A stretch of 46,341 bases of DNA from an uncultured Acidobacteriia bacterium (GCA_903875575.1 CAIQWJ010000003.1:1-46341), one strand, 5' to 3'; counted from the first letter of the stretch, positions 35,961 through 45,801 are shown. Numbers and translations: made by a program. The notes: generated by a model from the sequence alone, not told the origin.

Positions 35961-36158
35961 ATGGCGCAGAAGAAAGCATTTCCGCTACGGCTGGATCCGG
36001 CCACCTATGACGCGTTGCAGCGTTGGGCGGATGCGGATCTGCGCAGTCTGAATGGGCAGATTGAGTTTCTGCTGCGGCACGCGTTACGGCAGGCGAAGCG
36101 GTTGCCGGATCCGGACGCGGATGTTGTTCGTGAAACAGGAACGGAGGAGGCTGTATGA
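35961..36158 (+). CDS. Arc-type ribbon-helix-helix DNA-binding protein
   Basis: 65 residues. The beta strand KAFPLRLDP and the helices ATYDALQRWADADLRSLNGQIEFLLRHALRQA form the ribbon-helix-helix dimerisation and DNA-binding fold of Arc/MetJ proteins; the C-terminal tail is acidic. It starts 3 bases after SPFH and its ATGA overlaps the next gene. The palindrome in front of the SPFH promoter is a likely target. This coupling of Arc-type protein with SPFH proteins recurs in my memory of bacterial genomes, but the function is not known. Confidence 0.9.
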   Translation: MAQKKAFPLRLDPATYDALQRWADADLRSLNGQIEFLLRHALRQAKRLPDPDADVVRETGTEEAV

Positions 36159-36724
36159 CCATTCCCACGGAACTGAAGCGAAGCACGCCACGCTCCGTAT
36201 CGTTGACCACCACGGGGAAAGTCAAAGTCGCTTATCGCTGCCTGCTCTTCGTCCTGCTGGTGGCGCAGGTCACGTACATCATGGCGCAGCCCCACGCAGG
36301 CGCGGGTTCCTCAACGTCATGGCTGGGCAGCGGCGGTTCATCGCTTTCGCCTCTCTGGCTGGGCCCGCGTCTTGGCCTGGGTCTCGTGATCTTTGGATGT
36401 ATTGGTTTTTGGCAGTATCGCCGGCAGATGCATTTGCTCGCAAACGGGCGGGCTGTGATCGCGCGGGTGACGGATGACTCCGGTCTTTGGTTCGGGAAGT
36501 GGCGAAGGCCCTCATGGATGCCGACTCCGGTACGACGTCGCGGTCGCCAGACTCACGTCCGCTGCGAGTTTCCGTTGCCGGGCGGTGGGGTCTGCAGGAC
36601 CCATGTGTTTTCCTCCACCAGCAGGCCAGGGCCGAACGATGAAATCGTGGTGGTCTACGATCCGGACGAACCGCAGAAAGCGATGGGATACCCGCCAATA
36701 TTGCTGAAGGTGGACCAATTCTGA
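36155..36724 (+). CDS. DUF3592-like membrane protein
   Basis: 189 residues, starting by ATGA overlap with the Arc-type gene and with a strong GGAGGAGG ribosome site. Two membrane segments (about 25-44 and 70-87), a Gly/Ser-rich loop between them and a long soluble C-terminal part: NGRAVIARVTDDSGLWF, THVRCEFPLPGG, NDEIVVVYDPDEPQKAM. The last string is typical of DUF3592 (a VVYDPxxP motif). Probably the membrane effector or accessory of the SPFH system. Confidence 0.78.
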   Translation: MTIPTELKRSTPRSVSLTTTGKVKVAYRCLLFVLLVAQVTYIMAQPHAGAGSSTSWLGSGGSSLSPLWLGPRLGLGLVIFGCIGFWQYRRQMHLLANGRAVIARVTDDSGLWFGKWRRPSWMPTPVRRRGRQTHVRCEFPLPGGGVCRTHVFSSTSRPGPNDEIVVVYDPDEPQKAMGYPPILLKVDQF

Positions 36725-36763
36725 CGCTGGCGAACGGGATAAAATCGTAGTAGAGCAAAGGGC

Positions 36764-37840
36764 GTGGATCCGGATACCAGAGAAGCGATCAGGAAACGTG
36801 TTGTGACCGCTGCGGAAGCTGTGCTGGCGCATCAACATTATGTCAGCGCGGTCGACGTTCTCATGGGCATTGGATTCCTGCAATTCGTGCATTTTCAGTC
36901 CTGGAAAAAGGGGCGGGTCGGGTTTCTGGAAGAAACCATCCAGGCAGGCCAGGCGAAAATCCGTCTTTCTACGGCATTGTTTCGGGAGTGGGCTGTGGCG
37001 AAGGGGCTGACGCCCAGCGAAACACGCTATGTCCGCCTTGCGCCGGGCGGACCCGTCGAGCTGAGATTCAGCGAGAGCGGAAATCCTGACGTGGAGCGGA
37101 ACTACCGGACGCATTATTTATCGCCCGAAATTCCAGCGAAGGAAAGAGAGAAGCTCGAGGAGAAGTTAAGCGCTCCGGAGAAGCCCGTGGTCTTCCAGGT
37201 CTTGCGCGATTCCGAGTGTTCGGAATGCGGTACGGCCATCGACAAGGGCGATTTCCTGATGATGGAGGCAGAACGGCCCCTCTGTCTGCCTTGCGCAGGG
37301 TTTGGAGACGAGTTCGAATATCTTCCCGCGGGCGACGTCGCCTTAACGAGAAGGGCGACGAAATACAGCGGTCGCAGTGTTGTTGTTGTCCGGTTCAGCA
37401 GGTCCCGCGGGCGCTATGAGCGGCGGGGGATCTTTCTTGAGACGACCGCGATTGAACGTGCCGAGCAGGAATGCACTCTGGACGCGGACGCGCGTGCCCG
37501 GGATCGCGCCGTGGCTGCGGTTCGACGCCAGGATCAGGACCGCGAACTTGTAGCCCAAATGACACAGCAAATCGAGAGACTCTTTCCCGGCTGCTCGCGC
37601 GCGGAGGCGAGTGACATCGCGGCCCACACAGCTGTTCGGGGTAGCGATCGCGTGGGCAGGAGTGCGGCAGGCCGCGAATTACAGGATGGCGCGCTGACCG
37701 CGGCGGTGCTAGCAGCGATTCGACACCGCCATACGAACTATGACGCGCTGCTGCTGGCGGGGGTGGATCGCCATGCGGCTCGGGAGCGGGTGGCAGAACA
37801 AGTCAACGCCGTACTGACGGCCTGGCGACACCCCGGCTAG
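36764..37840 (+). CDS. DUF2293-domain protein with a zinc-ribbon motif
   Basis: 358 residues from GTG at 36764. Residues 152-177 contain C152-x2-C155 and C174-x2-C177 (CSECG and CLPC), a possible zinc ribbon. The C-terminal region (about 268-352) matches DUF2293: [38 protein letters not shown], then [20 protein letters not shown]. The N-terminal third is all-alpha ([16 protein letters not shown]). It lies 39 bases after the DUF3592-like gene in the same direction and could belong to the SPFH operon. Its stop overlaps the threonine aldolase stop from the opposite strand by 4 bases. Confidence 0.83.
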   Translation: MDPDTREAIRKRVVTAAEAVLAHQHYVSAVDVLMGIGFLQFVHFQSWKKGRVGFLEETIQAGQAKIRLSTALFREWAVAKGLTPSETRYVRLAPGGPVELRFSESGNPDVERNYRTHYLSPEIPAKEREKLEEKLSAPEKPVVFQVLRDSECSECGTAIDKGDFLMMEAERPLCLPCAGFGDEFEYLPAGDVALTRRATKYSGRSVVVVRFSRSRGRYERRGIFLETTAIERAEQECTLDADARARDRAVAAVRRQDQDRELVAQMTQQIERLFPGCSRAEASDIAAHTAVRGSDRVGRSAAGRELQDGALTAAVLAAIRHRHTNYDALLLAGVDRHAARERVAEQVNAVLTAWRHPG

Positions 37841-38862
37841 TTGCGGCGCAGGATGTCGCGCAATTCACCCATGGCGGTAGCACACTGTTCGCGTGTGACG
37901 TCGCGATGCGTGACTGCACGCATCAGGCGGTCGCTGAAAGCGCTGATGACCACGCCGCGCTCGCGCAGACTGGCGGCGATATCGCGCGGTGCGCGACCGG
38001 TGGCGGAAACATCGAACACCACGATATTCGTTTCCACCGGGAAAGGCGTCACACCTTCCATTTGCGCGAGTTCCGTAGCGATGAAGCGGGCGTTCTCGTG
38101 ATCGCGGGGGAGTTCCGCGGGGCCCTGTTCCAGCGCGATCAGGCCAGCTGCGGCCAGCACACCTGCCTGTCTCATGCCGCCGCCGAGGCGTTTGCGAAGG
38201 AGTCGGGCGCGGTCCATGTGTTTCCGCGACCCCGCGATGATAGAACCCATCGGTGCGCCTAAACCCTTCGACAGGCAGAAGGTGATGGTGTCCACCTTCT
38301 CTGCAATTCGTTTCACTGTGTTGCCGGAGGCCGCCGCTGCGTTAAAGACACGCGCGCCATCCATGTGGACAGGCACGCCGCGTTCGTGCGCTCCATCGCA
38401 GATCTCGTCAATAACAGCCTGCGGATAGACGCGTCCGCCGCCCAGGTTGTGCGTGTTCTCGATCGCGATAGCTCCGGTGGGTGCGGCGTTGAACGACACA
38501 GGTTTGATGAGGCCGCGAATCTGCTCCCACTTCAGGATTCCGTCCGTGGTTTCGACGGTGCGGACCTGGACACCGGAGAACCACGCCGTCATAGCGAGTT
38601 CCCAATCCACGATGTGGACGCGCGAATCGGCAATCACTTCCTGGCCGTGTTCAGTGAGGAGCTTGATGCCGATGGTGTTGCCCATGGTGCCGCTGGGGAC
38701 GAACAGGGCAGCCTCTTTGTCAACGATTTCAGCGGCGCGGGCTTCGAGGCGGTTCACCGTTGGATCTTCGCCGTAAACGTCGTCCCCCACCTCTGCGTCA
38801 AACATTGCCTGACGCATGGCCAGAGTAGGTTTGGTGACGGTATCGCTGCGTAGATCGATCAT
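37837..38862 (-). CDS. ltaE: L-threonine aldolase (low-specificity), PLP-dependent
   Basis: 341-residue fold-type I enzyme cleaving threonine or allo-threonine to glycine and acetaldehyde. [20 protein letters not shown] is the classic start; the PLP lysine is K199 ([13 protein letters not shown]), with D168 (HMDGAR) paired to the pyridine nitrogen. The length is normal. Its start overlaps the hemW stop by 4 bases (ATGA), so the pair is coupled. Convergent with the DUF2293 gene. Confidence 0.95.
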   Translation of the reverse strand: MIDLRSDTVTKPTLAMRQAMFDAEVGDDVYGEDPTVNRLEARAAEIVDKEAALFVPSGTMGNTIGIKLLTEHGQEVIADSRVHIVDWELAMTAWFSGVQVRTVETTDGILKWEQIRGLIKPVSFNAAPTGAIAIENTHNLGGGRVYPQAVIDEICDGAHERGVPVHMDGARVFNAAAASGNTVKRIAEKVDTITFCLSKGLGAPMGSIIAGSRKHMDRARLLRKRLGGGMRQAGVLAAAGLIALEQGPAELPRDHENARFIATELAQMEGVTPFPVETNIVVFDVSATGRAPRDIAASLRERGVVISAFSDRLMRAVTHRDVTREQCATAMGELRDILRRN

Positions 38863-39953
38863 GCGGGTAGAAACTCCTGGAAGATTTCGTTGGAAACCAT
38901 GATGCCGCGGCTGGTGAGACGAAGTCGCCCATCGGCGCGTTCCATCATGCCCGTGGACAGGTGGCGTTCGAGGGCCGGGCCGTAGCGCAGCCAGTCCGAA
39001 GCATCGGGGTTCACGCCTTCGGTAAGGCGGAGGCCGACAAAGAACTTTTCTTCGATTGGGTCCGGGCAGGAGGATTCTGCGCGGAAGGATTCGCCGGCTT
39101 CCGACTTAGCGACATAATCGACTGCTGTTTCCACATTCTGCCAGCGAGTGGTGCCGTCAAACGAATGGGCGTCGGAGCCAAAGCCCAGATATGGTTCGCG
39201 ATGCCAGTACTTGAGATTATGCAGGGATTCCGCGCCGGGTCTTGCGAAGTTGGAGATCTCATAGCGATGGATGCCGTGGCGTTCGAATTGTTCCACGGCG
39301 GTTTCGTAGAAGGTCGCGATCTGGTCGTCGCCGGGGACGTCGAACGCGCCGTAGCGCTTGCCGCCGAGCAGGATTTCAGAACCGAGGCGGGAATCGTCAT
39401 CCACTTCGAGCATGTAAACAGAGGCGTGGGGAACATTGTGTGCGGCAAGGGCATCGAGAGAGGACTGCCACGATTCAGCGGTCTGACCGGGCAGGCCCGC
39501 GATGAGATCGAGATTGATCTTATGGATGCCTTCGGCGCGAAGCAGGGCGACATCGCGTTCCACAGTGGCTGCGTCGTGTTTGCGGCCGGTGCGCGCGAGT
39601 TCGGCGCGGACGAAGGACTGCACGCCCAGGCTGACGCGATCAATGCCGAGGCGCAGCCACGCCCGCACGCGCTCTGGGGTGAGAGAGCCAGGCGCGGCTT
39701 CGAGCGTTGCTTCACGCCAGGTGTTGGGAAGGCTAGCTGCCAGTTGATCGATGGCGGGCGGTTCCATGCCACTCGGAGTGCCGCCGCCGAGGTAAAGGGT
39801 ATCGCCATAATCGCTGAGGTTCGCCTTCGCGATTTCAAGCTTCAGGGCCGCCAGGTATCGCTCTTCCAGTCCCTTTGGCTGGACGCCGGACGCGAAGTTG
39901 CAATACGTGCACTTCTGCGCGCAAAACGGCCACGAAATGTAGATGCCAGCCAT
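38859..39953 (-). CDS. hemW: HemW-type radical SAM protein (coproporphyrinogen III oxidase-like)
   Basis: 364 residues from the ATG giving [20 protein letters not shown]. The 4Fe-4S ligands are C11, C15 and C18, the early position and PFCxxKCxYCNF form being typical of HemW/Hem[38 protein letters not shown] and [17 protein letters not shown] are all present. HemW is a haem chaperone rather than a true oxidase in characterised members. The longer frame upstream is spurious. It overlaps ltaE by 4 bases downstream. Confidence 0.93.
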   Translation of the reverse strand: MAGIYISWPFCAQKCTYCNFASGVQPKGLEERYLAALKLEIAKANLSDYGDTLYLGGGTPSGMEPPAIDQLAASLPNTWREATLEAAPGSLTPERVRAWLRLGIDRVSLGVQSFVRAELARTGRKHDAATVERDVALLRAEGIHKINLDLIAGLPGQTAESWQSSLDALAAHNVPHASVYMLEVDDDSRLGSEILLGGKRYGAFDVPGDDQIATFYETAVEQFERHGIHRYEISNFARPGAESLHNLKYWHREPYLGFGSDAHSFDGTTRWQNVETAVDYVAKSEAGESFRAESSCPDPIEEKFFVGLRLTEGVNPDASDWLRYGPALERHLSTGMMERADGRLRLTSRGIMVSNEIFQEFLPA

Positions 39954-40047
39954 GTTCGCATTATCGCGTGGAGGCCGGGTCGGATATTTTTCGAATCGGC
40001 AAATCCGGATTCGGAGACGCCGCGTATTTCGGGTGGAGGTCATTTCC

Positions 40048-40452
40048 ATGACAGAGAACATAGCGTTGATCCGGAAGATGTACGATGCATTCGGCCGCGG
40101 CGACATCGCTTACATATTGCAGAACCTGACCGATGACGTTGAGTGGACCAGCATCGGACCCGCATCGATTCCGTATGCGGGTACCTTCAGGGGGCCGGCG
40201 GAGGTCACGAAATTCTTTCAGGCTCTGGCGACCACCCAGAGTGGTCAGCGGCTCACGATGCCGGAATTCGTGGCATCGGGCGACAAGGTTGTCGCGATTG
40301 GCCGATACGCCTGCACGGTGACCGCGACAGGGAAGTACAGCGACGCGCCGGTGGTGCATGTGTTCACGATTCGAGACGGTAAGGTGGCTGCATTCCTGGA
40401 TTTTGTCGATACGGCAGCAGTCGTGGAAGCGTACAGCGCGGCTGCGGCGTAG
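40048..40452 (+). CDS. SnoaL/NTF2-like protein (ketosteroid-isomerase fold)
   Basis: 134 residues from the ATG at 40048 with an ideal GGAGGT ribosome site 7 bases before it. Cone-like NTF2 fold: ENIALIRKMYDAFGRGDIAYI, LTDDVEWTSIGP, YAGTFRGPAEVTKFFQALA, ends VFTIRDGKVAAFLDFVDTAA. The pocket residues D, W and H expected in SnoaL-like domains are partly present; the ligand is unknown. Followed 50 bases later by a VOC protein. Confidence 0.9.
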   Translation: MTENIALIRKMYDAFGRGDIAYILQNLTDDVEWTSIGPASIPYAGTFRGPAEVTKFFQALATTQSGQRLTMPEFVASGDKVVAIGRYACTVTATGKYSDAPVVHVFTIRDGKVAAFLDFVDTAAVVEAYSAAAA

Positions 40453-40502
40453 CGATTCTGACGGGGACGTGGAGCGGCTATTATGGCAGGTGAGGTCAAC
40501 AT

Positions 40503-40892
40503 GTGATCCTGCACGCCATTCCGGTTCTGCATATGACAAGCGCCGTCGCCGCCGAAGAATTCTATTGCGGGCTGCTTGGCTTTCAACTGGAGTTTGAGGC
40601 AGGCGCGGGTGGGACACAGCGGGATCCCTGTTATCTGGGAGTGTCACGAGACGGGGCGCTGCTGCATCTTTCCTCGCATGCGGGCGATGGCGTGGTGGGG
40701 AATGTGGCCTTGCTGATTTGCCGGAATGCGGGCGAAATTGATGCCCTGCATGATGAATTTGTCGCACGGGGCGTGCGGATTCACGTTGAACCGGTGGACC
40801 AGACCTGGGGGATGCGGGAAATGTACGTCCTGGATCCGGATGGAAATTCGGTGCGGTTTGCGGCACCGATCGAAACGGGCCAGGCTAAATGA
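40503..40892 (+). CDS. VOC-family (glyoxalase/bleomycin-resistance-like) protein
   Basis: 129 residues starting at GTG 40503 (an ATGTGA overlap makes this the only real start). The beta-alpha-beta-beta-beta repeat layout shows as HAIPVLHMTSAVAAEEFYCGLLGFQLE, then DGALLHLSSHAGD, and MREMYVLDPDGNSVRFA, with the metal ligands H4, H55 or H59 and E near the end as the likely set. Substrate unknown; glyoxalase, dioxygenase and antibiotic-binding roles are all in the superfamily. Its stop overlaps the start of a broken lipoprotein-like gene (ATGA). Confidence 0.88.
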   Translation: MILHAIPVLHMTSAVAAEEFYCGLLGFQLEFEAGAGGTQRDPCYLGVSRDGALLHLSSHAGDGVVGNVALLICRNAGEIDALHDEFVARGVRIHVEPVDQTWGMREMYVLDPDGNSVRFAAPIETGQAK

Positions 40893-41291
40893 AGCTCATC
40901 GCGGGTGTTTGCTTTTCTCTGGCGACATTGGCCTGCGGTACACACCAGAACCGAGTCGGTGTGGAGACCACCCGTGCGGTGAGTCCTGCGGGTCATTGGA
41001 TAGCGGTTGCTTTCGACCGGCTTCTGCGAAGAGCCACGTCCGTGCGGTTCCGTCACGTCGGTTTTCGTGGGTGCCGTTTCCGAGAGCTTGCCTCTGACGG
41101 AAGGCAATGCGGTGACCCTGGCTTACGGTCAAGACGATCTCAAAGGGTCCCGAGCCACTATAGAGATTCGATTCGAGTGGAAGTCTGAGAATGATCTGGT
41201 GGTGTGGTATCCGGGGCCAGCTAGGATACTGACTCATGCAGAGAGCATAGGCCCGGTTCGCGTCGAATGTCGGCCCGTGGGGTTTCAATAA
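40889..41291 (+). pseudogene. Exported hypothetical protein, one-base frameshift
   Basis: The start (ATG overlapping the VOC stop) gives MKLIAGVCFSLATLACGTHQN, a signal or lipoprotein-like leader, then ...SPAGHWIAV. That frame turns into low-complexity RRRA-rich sequence at about 41006, while the next frame continues sensibly as LSTGFCEEPRPCGSVTSVFV and EIRFEWKSENDLVVWYPGP to the stop at 41291. Removing one T from GTTG at 41006-41009 joins them as WIAVLSTGFCEEP. The joined protein (about 130 residues) resembles small secreted proteins of unknown role. Real decay or sequencing error cannot be told apart here. Confidence 0.6.
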
Positions 41292-41348
41292 CCGCTGGAA
41301 GTGAATGGGCCGATATCTTGCCCGGCCCATTCACTCATAAAGCGTTTC

Positions 41349-42899
41349 CTACTTCTTAATTCCGTAGCAGTACAACATGCCGTCCCAGGTTCCGATATAG
41401 ACACGGCCGTTGGCAACCGACAATTCACCGAAGTGCAGCCATGACTTGATATCGTTACCGCTCGACCACAGTTCCTTGCCTGTCTGCGCATCGAGTGCGT
41501 AGAGCGTGGAATGTGTGGAAGCCGGGATGCGGCGCTGTGACGTGTCAGACAGACCGACGTCGGGATAAGCCTGCGCCGTCGCCTCGCCACTGGCGTAGGT
41601 GAAGACGACTCCGTTGGCAACCACCGGCGGCTCGCCCTGATCGAGATCGCGAGACATCCAGGCCGCGGCCAGTTCCGTTTTGCCCGCGTTCTCCACTACC
41701 TTGAACGCCATCACGCCGCCCTTGGTCACGGTGCCATTGGTCACGGGCACTTTGTACGCCGGATGATTCGGGCCCCAGAACGGGCTCAGCACCCAGCGGG
41801 TACCTTTGGCGTCCTGCCATGTAGCCAGCGAACCCCAGATACCGGCCGAGGCGAAGTTCACATCCTCATTGCAGAAGAGGGGCGTTTCGAAGACGGGCGT
41901 GCGATGGTTCTCGCCGCCGATCGCCTTGGTATCCATCATCCACAGCCTGCACTCTTTGCTGCCGCTCACCATCAGTTCGCGGTCCTTGTATTTGAAGATG
42001 ACCGGAGTCACCTGCGCGTCGAGATCGCGCTTCACGAGCCAGGCGGCGTTGCGCGGTCCGAAGTAATCGAACAGCTTCAGTTCTTTCGTGTCGGGATCCT
42101 GTTTCAGGCCGACAATGCCGTTGCCGTAGACGCCATTTTCCGGATGCCACTGGCCATCGCCCGTGCCCGTGTACATCGCGCCGGTGGTCGGGCTGACTGC
42201 CGGACCGGTGCGGCCCCACATGCCGCCGCCCGCCGGACCCCAGCTGCCGACTTTGTTCGTCGCGAGGTCATACGCGTAAGCCACGTTGGGATTGCCGCCG
42301 CAGCCCTGAGAGGTGTGAGTATAAATCACGTTCTTCACGACGTTCAGCGCCCAGATCTTGCCGCCGGGAGGGACGAACTTGTTGGGCGGTGCGACATCTT
42401 CGCCATCGGCCAGATTCAGCTGATGGAGAATGCCGTCGCCGGAGACCGCGTAGATCGTGTACTTGCCGGGCGTGCTGGTGGCCTGAATGTAAGGGGTTGC
42501 GGTCTGACCGCCGGGGCAGAGAATGCTGCCGTTCTCGAGCGGGCTGTAATCGCCTGACGTGCTGGAGAAGTGCTTCGTCCAAAGCACCGTCCCCTTTTCC
42601 ACGTCAATGGCGAACAGATTGTCGGTGATGCCGGCGACCAGCGCCATTTCCTTCGGGCCCGCCTTGGTGGTCACGCGGTTCGTGATCAGCGCGGTGAACA
42701 GATTGCTCATGACGCGCGGCTTGCTGTCGAGTTGAATCTTCCACAGCAGCTTCATGTTCTTTGCCGTGGCCGGGCTGATCAGCTTTTCGTCTTTTTGCCA
42801 GTGAGTACGCTGACTATCGCCGCCATCGGTCAGCCAGTCCGCGCTCCAGCCGAGTACGCCGCAAAGCGCAAATGCCGAAATGAGTATAATTTTTCGCAT
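41349..42899 (-). CDS. PQQ-like beta-propeller protein, exported (paralog 1)
   Basis: 516 residues from the ATG giving [20 protein letters not shown], a signal peptide; the longer frame adds a spurious leader. The repeated blades carry the PQQ-type motifs: [52 protein letters not shown]. It resembles the quinoprotein dehydrogenase fold but lacks obvious cytochrome CxxCH motifs, so it may be a structural or binding propeller rather than an alcohol dehydrogenase. It begins 22 bases after the stop of a paralog on the same strand and is likely cotranscribed. Confidence 0.88.
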   Translation of the reverse strand: MRKIILISAFALCGVLGWSADWLTDGGDSQRTHWQKDEKLISPATAKNMKLLWKIQLDSKPRVMSNLFTALITNRVTTKAGPKEMALVAGITDNLFAIDVEKGTVLWTKHFSSTSGDYSPLENGSILCPGGQTATPYIQATSTPGKYTIYAVSGDGILHQLNLADGEDVAPPNKFVPPGGKIWALNVVKNVIYTHTSQGCGGNPNVAYAYDLATNKVGSWGPAGGGMWGRTGPAVSPTTGAMYTGTGDGQWHPENGVYGNGIVGLKQDPDTKELKLFDYFGPRNAAWLVKRDLDAQVTPVIFKYKDRELMVSGSKECRLWMMDTKAIGGENHRTPVFETPLFCNEDVNFASAGIWGSLATWQDAKGTRWVLSPFWGPNHPAYKVPVTNGTVTKGGVMAFKVVENAGKTELAAAWMSRDLDQGEPPVVANGVVFTYASGEATAQAYPDVGLSDTSQRRIPASTHSTLYALDAQTGKELWSSGNDIKSWLHFGELSVANGRVYIGTWDGMLYCYGIKK

Positions 42900-42921
42900 G
42901 TTCGAAACCTTTCGCAACCAA

Positions 42922-44526
42922 CTACTTTTCGAGCGGGAAACCAAACGTGTAAATTGTGCTGTCGTGCGTGCTCACATACAGCTGGCTTGCGCTGCCGGAG
43001 ACGCCGGAGCGCGTAAACGAAGTCATTGTGGTGCCGCTGTTCCAGAGATCCTTGCCGGTGGAACCATCCAGCGCGTAAAGTACAGCCGCATGCTGCGCAT
43101 CGCCACCGGAGACCGCGAACACTACGCCGTTGACGATGGCGGGAGTTTGCGGTACGGTGAGGTCGCGTGAAGACCAGGCTGCCTGGAGTGACGGCTTGCC
43201 GCCCTGGTTGACGACTTTGAAAGCCACGATTGCGCCGTTCGTTACGGCACCATTGTTGCCTGCGTACCGTGTGGCGGAATTGAGGGCTCCGGAGACGGGG
43301 GCCAGAATCCAGCGGGTGCCATCGGCTTCAAAAGTGGAGATGTCGCCGGAGAGAATGTTGCCGAGAGAGGTCGATTGGGCGAGTGGCGTTTTGTGGTCCG
43401 CGCCGCCGAGCGAGGCCGCATCAAGCAGGTAGACGTGGCCGTCCTTGTTGCCGGCTGCCACCAGCTCTTTGCCCTGCCATGTGAAGACGACGGGCGAAGT
43501 GGTGAAGTCTGACTTCGAAGGCGTGAAGTAGTTCTTCATCGCGAGGCCCTTGCCATTGAGAGCGACGACGGAATCGGAGAAGGCTGCCGGAGAATAGTCG
43601 CCATCCGCCGTGGTGGCGAAGACCGTGCCATCGGGCGAAAATGCCGTACCCACAACGCTGCCACCGTTCGATTTCCAGACGCTGACTGTTTTATCGGGGC
43701 CGATCATGTCGATTGCATAAACGCCGTTCGCCACGCCGCCGCAGTTGTTCTTCGTGCCGACCACGATATCGCGTTCCGTGTAGATAATGCCGGAAGCGTT
43801 GGCGTTCGCGGGCAGAAACCGAATCGGTGCCATGGCGTCTGCGCCGTTGGACATGTACATGACATGCAGCATGCCGTCGCTCGAAACGGCAAACAGATCA
43901 TTCGCGCCGAAGGCCGCAGGTCCTCTGCCACCGCCGCCGGAACCACCGCGTCCACCACGTCCGCCGCCGGCTGCCACGGCTGCGATTTGCACCGCGCCCT
44001 GATTCGGCTGGCCGACTGCGGCCACAGCGCCACGTCCGGCCGCAGCGGCGACAGGAGCGGCAGCGACGGCTGAGATCCCTAAAGTGGTGGGCCGGGTAAC
44101 GCCCGCCGTCATGCCACCCGGACATGCCGCGGTTCCCGCGGGCGGATTCGGCACGTCGAAGTGTCGCGCCCATTCAATGCGGCCAAGGTCGCTATCGAGC
44201 GCGATCGCGTTGTTCGAAGATCCGCCGACAAAAGCATAGGAGCGGAAGCCGCGATAGCCGATGTAGCTCGCCACGGTCAACGCCTGCGAAAGGGATTGAT
44301 CCTGCCGTGCGTCGTTGTTCGCCTTCACCTTCCACAGGTACTGGAAGCCAGGTTTTTGCAGGTTCGGGACGGAAATATTCGGATCGGTAGCGACGAACGA
44401 GGTTCGCTGCGCATCGTTACCTGCGGTGTTCCACGAAGCCCCGCCTCTGCCCTGCGCCGATGCCAGCCCCGCAAATCCAAGGGCGCACCCGGCCACAAGG
44501 GCGATTCGACGACTGAGTCTTGCCAT
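42922..44526 (-). CDS. PQQ-like beta-propeller protein, exported (paralog 2), with Gly/Arg-rich insert
   Basis: 534 residues. The signal peptide ends after AGLASA (about residue 24), and the ATG has a GGAG ribosome site 8 bases away. Blades are as in the neighbour ([30 protein letters not shown]-like and [16 protein letters not shown]). A low-complexity segment at about 178-205 ([17 protein letters not shown]) interrupts the propeller, of the same type as in the Gfo/Idh protein at 29785-31176. It heads a two-gene unit with the paralog. No heme motif is visible. Confidence 0.88.
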   Translation of the reverse strand: MARLSRRIALVAGCALGFAGLASAQGRGGASWNTAGNDAQRTSFVATDPNISVPNLQKPGFQYLWKVKANNDARQDQSLSQALTVASYIGYRGFRSYAFVGGSSNNAIALDSDLGRIEWARHFDVPNPPAGTAACPGGMTAGVTRPTTLGISAVAAAPVAAAAGRGAVAAVGQPNQGAVQIAAVAAGGGRGGRGGSGGGGRGPAAFGANDLFAVSSDGMLHVMYMSNGADAMAPIRFLPANANASGIIYTERDIVVGTKNNCGGVANGVYAIDMIGPDKTVSVWKSNGGSVVGTAFSPDGTVFATTADGDYSPAAFSDSVVALNGKGLAMKNYFTPSKSDFTTSPVVFTWQGKELVAAGNKDGHVYLLDAASLGGADHKTPLAQSTSLGNILSGDISTFEADGTRWILAPVSGALNSATRYAGNNGAVTNGAIVAFKVVNQGGKPSLQAAWSSRDLTVPQTPAIVNGVVFAVSGGDAQHAAVLYALDGSTGKDLWNSGTTMTSFTRSGVSGSASQLYVSTHDSTIYTFGFPLEK

Positions 44527-44555
44527 ACAGTAATCTCCTTTTCAAACCAAGAGAC

Positions 44556-44564
44556 ATTAAATCA
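44556..44564 (-). promoter_or_regulatory. Extended -10 promoter candidate for the PQQ-propeller pair
   Basis: On the minus strand TGATTTAAT (TGn plus TTTAAT) lies 29 bases before the ATG of the paralog-2 gene, with no convincing -35. An extended -10 promoter would explain the spacing. Confidence is modest because AT-rich hexamers are otherwise frequent here. Confidence 0.35.
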
Positions 44565-44689
44565 CAAATAGGCATTTGCGGGCGAGGTTATTTCGGGGGA
44601 AGGGGACGGCTAAGTGGTTGAGCCAATTTGGGTTGTAGATTCCGAACTACCCGGAGTCGGCTACGAGTCCTCGCCGCGCTGGATTCCCT

Positions 44690-45166
44690 CTAACCAGTCA
44701 CGGAACTCGCCGCCCTGTCCGTCACATCCACTTCCCACACCCCATCGAAGTCCACAAAGTAAGCCAGCACCCGTACATCCGGTATCGCTTCCTTCAGAAA
44801 AGCCGCAGCCCGTCGCAATTCGTCTTCATGATGGCTCGCCTCGGTGCGAACATCCCCGTTGAAACCGCCGGCCAGCCCTCCATACGCCCCACAATCCGAA
44901 TGCAGCATCAGCGCCACCCGCGTCGTCCCGTGCAGCCGGATCGACTTTCGAATCTGCTCCAGCACGAACTCTCTGTCCGCCTCATGCTCGGGCGACGCCA
45001 GCGACTTCGCGCCGCCGGCAATTTTGATCGGATCCGAATTGATAATCCCGATCCGCTTCAGATACCGGGTCAGCCCCAGTTGAAACCGATTGTCGAAACA
45101 CCAGATCACGGCAGCATCGCACTGATACTTTTCGCGCGGCGCGTCAAAATGAAAAACTTTCGTCAT
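44690..45166 (-). CDS. Minimal beta-carbonic-anhydrase-like protein
   Basis: 158 residues from the ATG giving MTKVFHFDAPREKYQCDAAV. The zinc ligand pattern C23-x-D25-x-R27 (WCFDNRF) and H89-x2-C92 (HSDCGAYGG) matches beta-carbonic anhydrases, with the Asp-Arg dyad, but the protein is about 50 residues shorter than usual and lacks the N-terminal helices. It may be a divergent carbonic anhydrase or a related zinc protein. The C-terminal DVRVLAYFVDFDGVWEVDV strand pair is normal for the fold. Transcription direction is the same as the PQQ genes, 163 bases upstream of them. Confidence 0.72.
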   Translation of the reverse strand: MTKVFHFDAPREKYQCDAAVIWCFDNRFQLGLTRYLKRIGIINSDPIKIAGGAKSLASPEHEADREFVLEQIRKSIRLHGTTRVALMLHSDCGAYGGLAGGFNGDVRTEASHHEDELRRAAAFLKEAIPDVRVLAYFVDFDGVWEVDVTDRAASSVTG

Positions 45167-45573
45167 ATGAAAAGCCCCCGCGCTACTTGACAGCCGGATT
45201 CGTTTGCTGCTTCCCAATCAAAGGGCAGAGCGTCATCCACTGCAATAACCATACATATAAAATACGTACGCCGCAACAGTGCCTTTGTGGATGCGCGTCA
45301 ATCCGCCTCACTCTTGCCCTGGCTAGATATTCCCGGTACGCGTGGTGTTGTACTCTCTTCATTTCCACGACGCAGACCACCCGCCCAAGGCAGCAGACTG
45401 AGCTCGACATCACTTTATTTTGTCGAGTACCGCTTCCATCATAATTTCGGCCCGCTCTGGGGAGTGAGACACGGGCGGACGGATTTAGGGGAAGGAGCAC
45501 GGAAGAGCGCTGGAAACTGCGTAAAAACAGAGCCTTATGTCTATGTCCATTATTTTGGTGCTATTCTGAACTC
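45167..45573. other. Non-coding interval before the DUF433/PIN-like pair
   Basis: About 400 bases with no supported gene. Short ORFs in both directions are without Shine-Dalgarno sites or recognisable motifs. Some segments, such as the one with WGVRHGRTDLG near 45455-45490, read like fragments of a decayed gene, but nothing can be named. It probably holds the promoter of the DUF433 gene near its right end. Confidence 0.35.
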
Positions 45574-45801
45574 GTGCTGGTCTCCCCGCGAATCACCACA
45601 AATCCCGAAGTGATGGGCGGCAAGCCCTGCATTCGCGGCATGCGTGTAACCGTTGGCATGATCGTGGAAGCGCTTGCGGCGGGCCGGACCGTCAACGGTC
45701 TCCTCAGTGACTTCCCGTACCTCGAAGAGCAGGATGTCCGCGAGGCACTGGCGTATGCAGCGAGTCTGGCGCAAGGTCGCGAATTCCCTCTGGCGAGTTG
45801 A
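45574..45801 (+). CDS. DUF433-family antitoxin-like protein
   Basis: 75 residues from GTG (MLVSPRITTNPEVMGGKPCIRG). The GGKPCIRGMRVTV motif and the helix SDFPYLEEQDVREALAYA define the DUF433 HTH family, known as antitoxins of PIN-like (DUF5615) toxins. No Shine-Dalgarno site is clear. The stop TGA shares its last base with the ATG of the next gene (TGATG), so the pair is translationally coupled. Confidence 0.93.
   Translation: MLVSPRITTNPEVMGGKPCIRGMRVTVGMIVEALAAGRTVNGLLSDFPYLEEQDVREALAYAASLAQGREFPLAS

Noticed and set aside
45183-45500. 105-residue minus-strand frame between the carbonic-anhydrase-like and DUF433 genes
   Set aside because: No ribosome site, no motif and poor composition; probably chance in a decayed interval.
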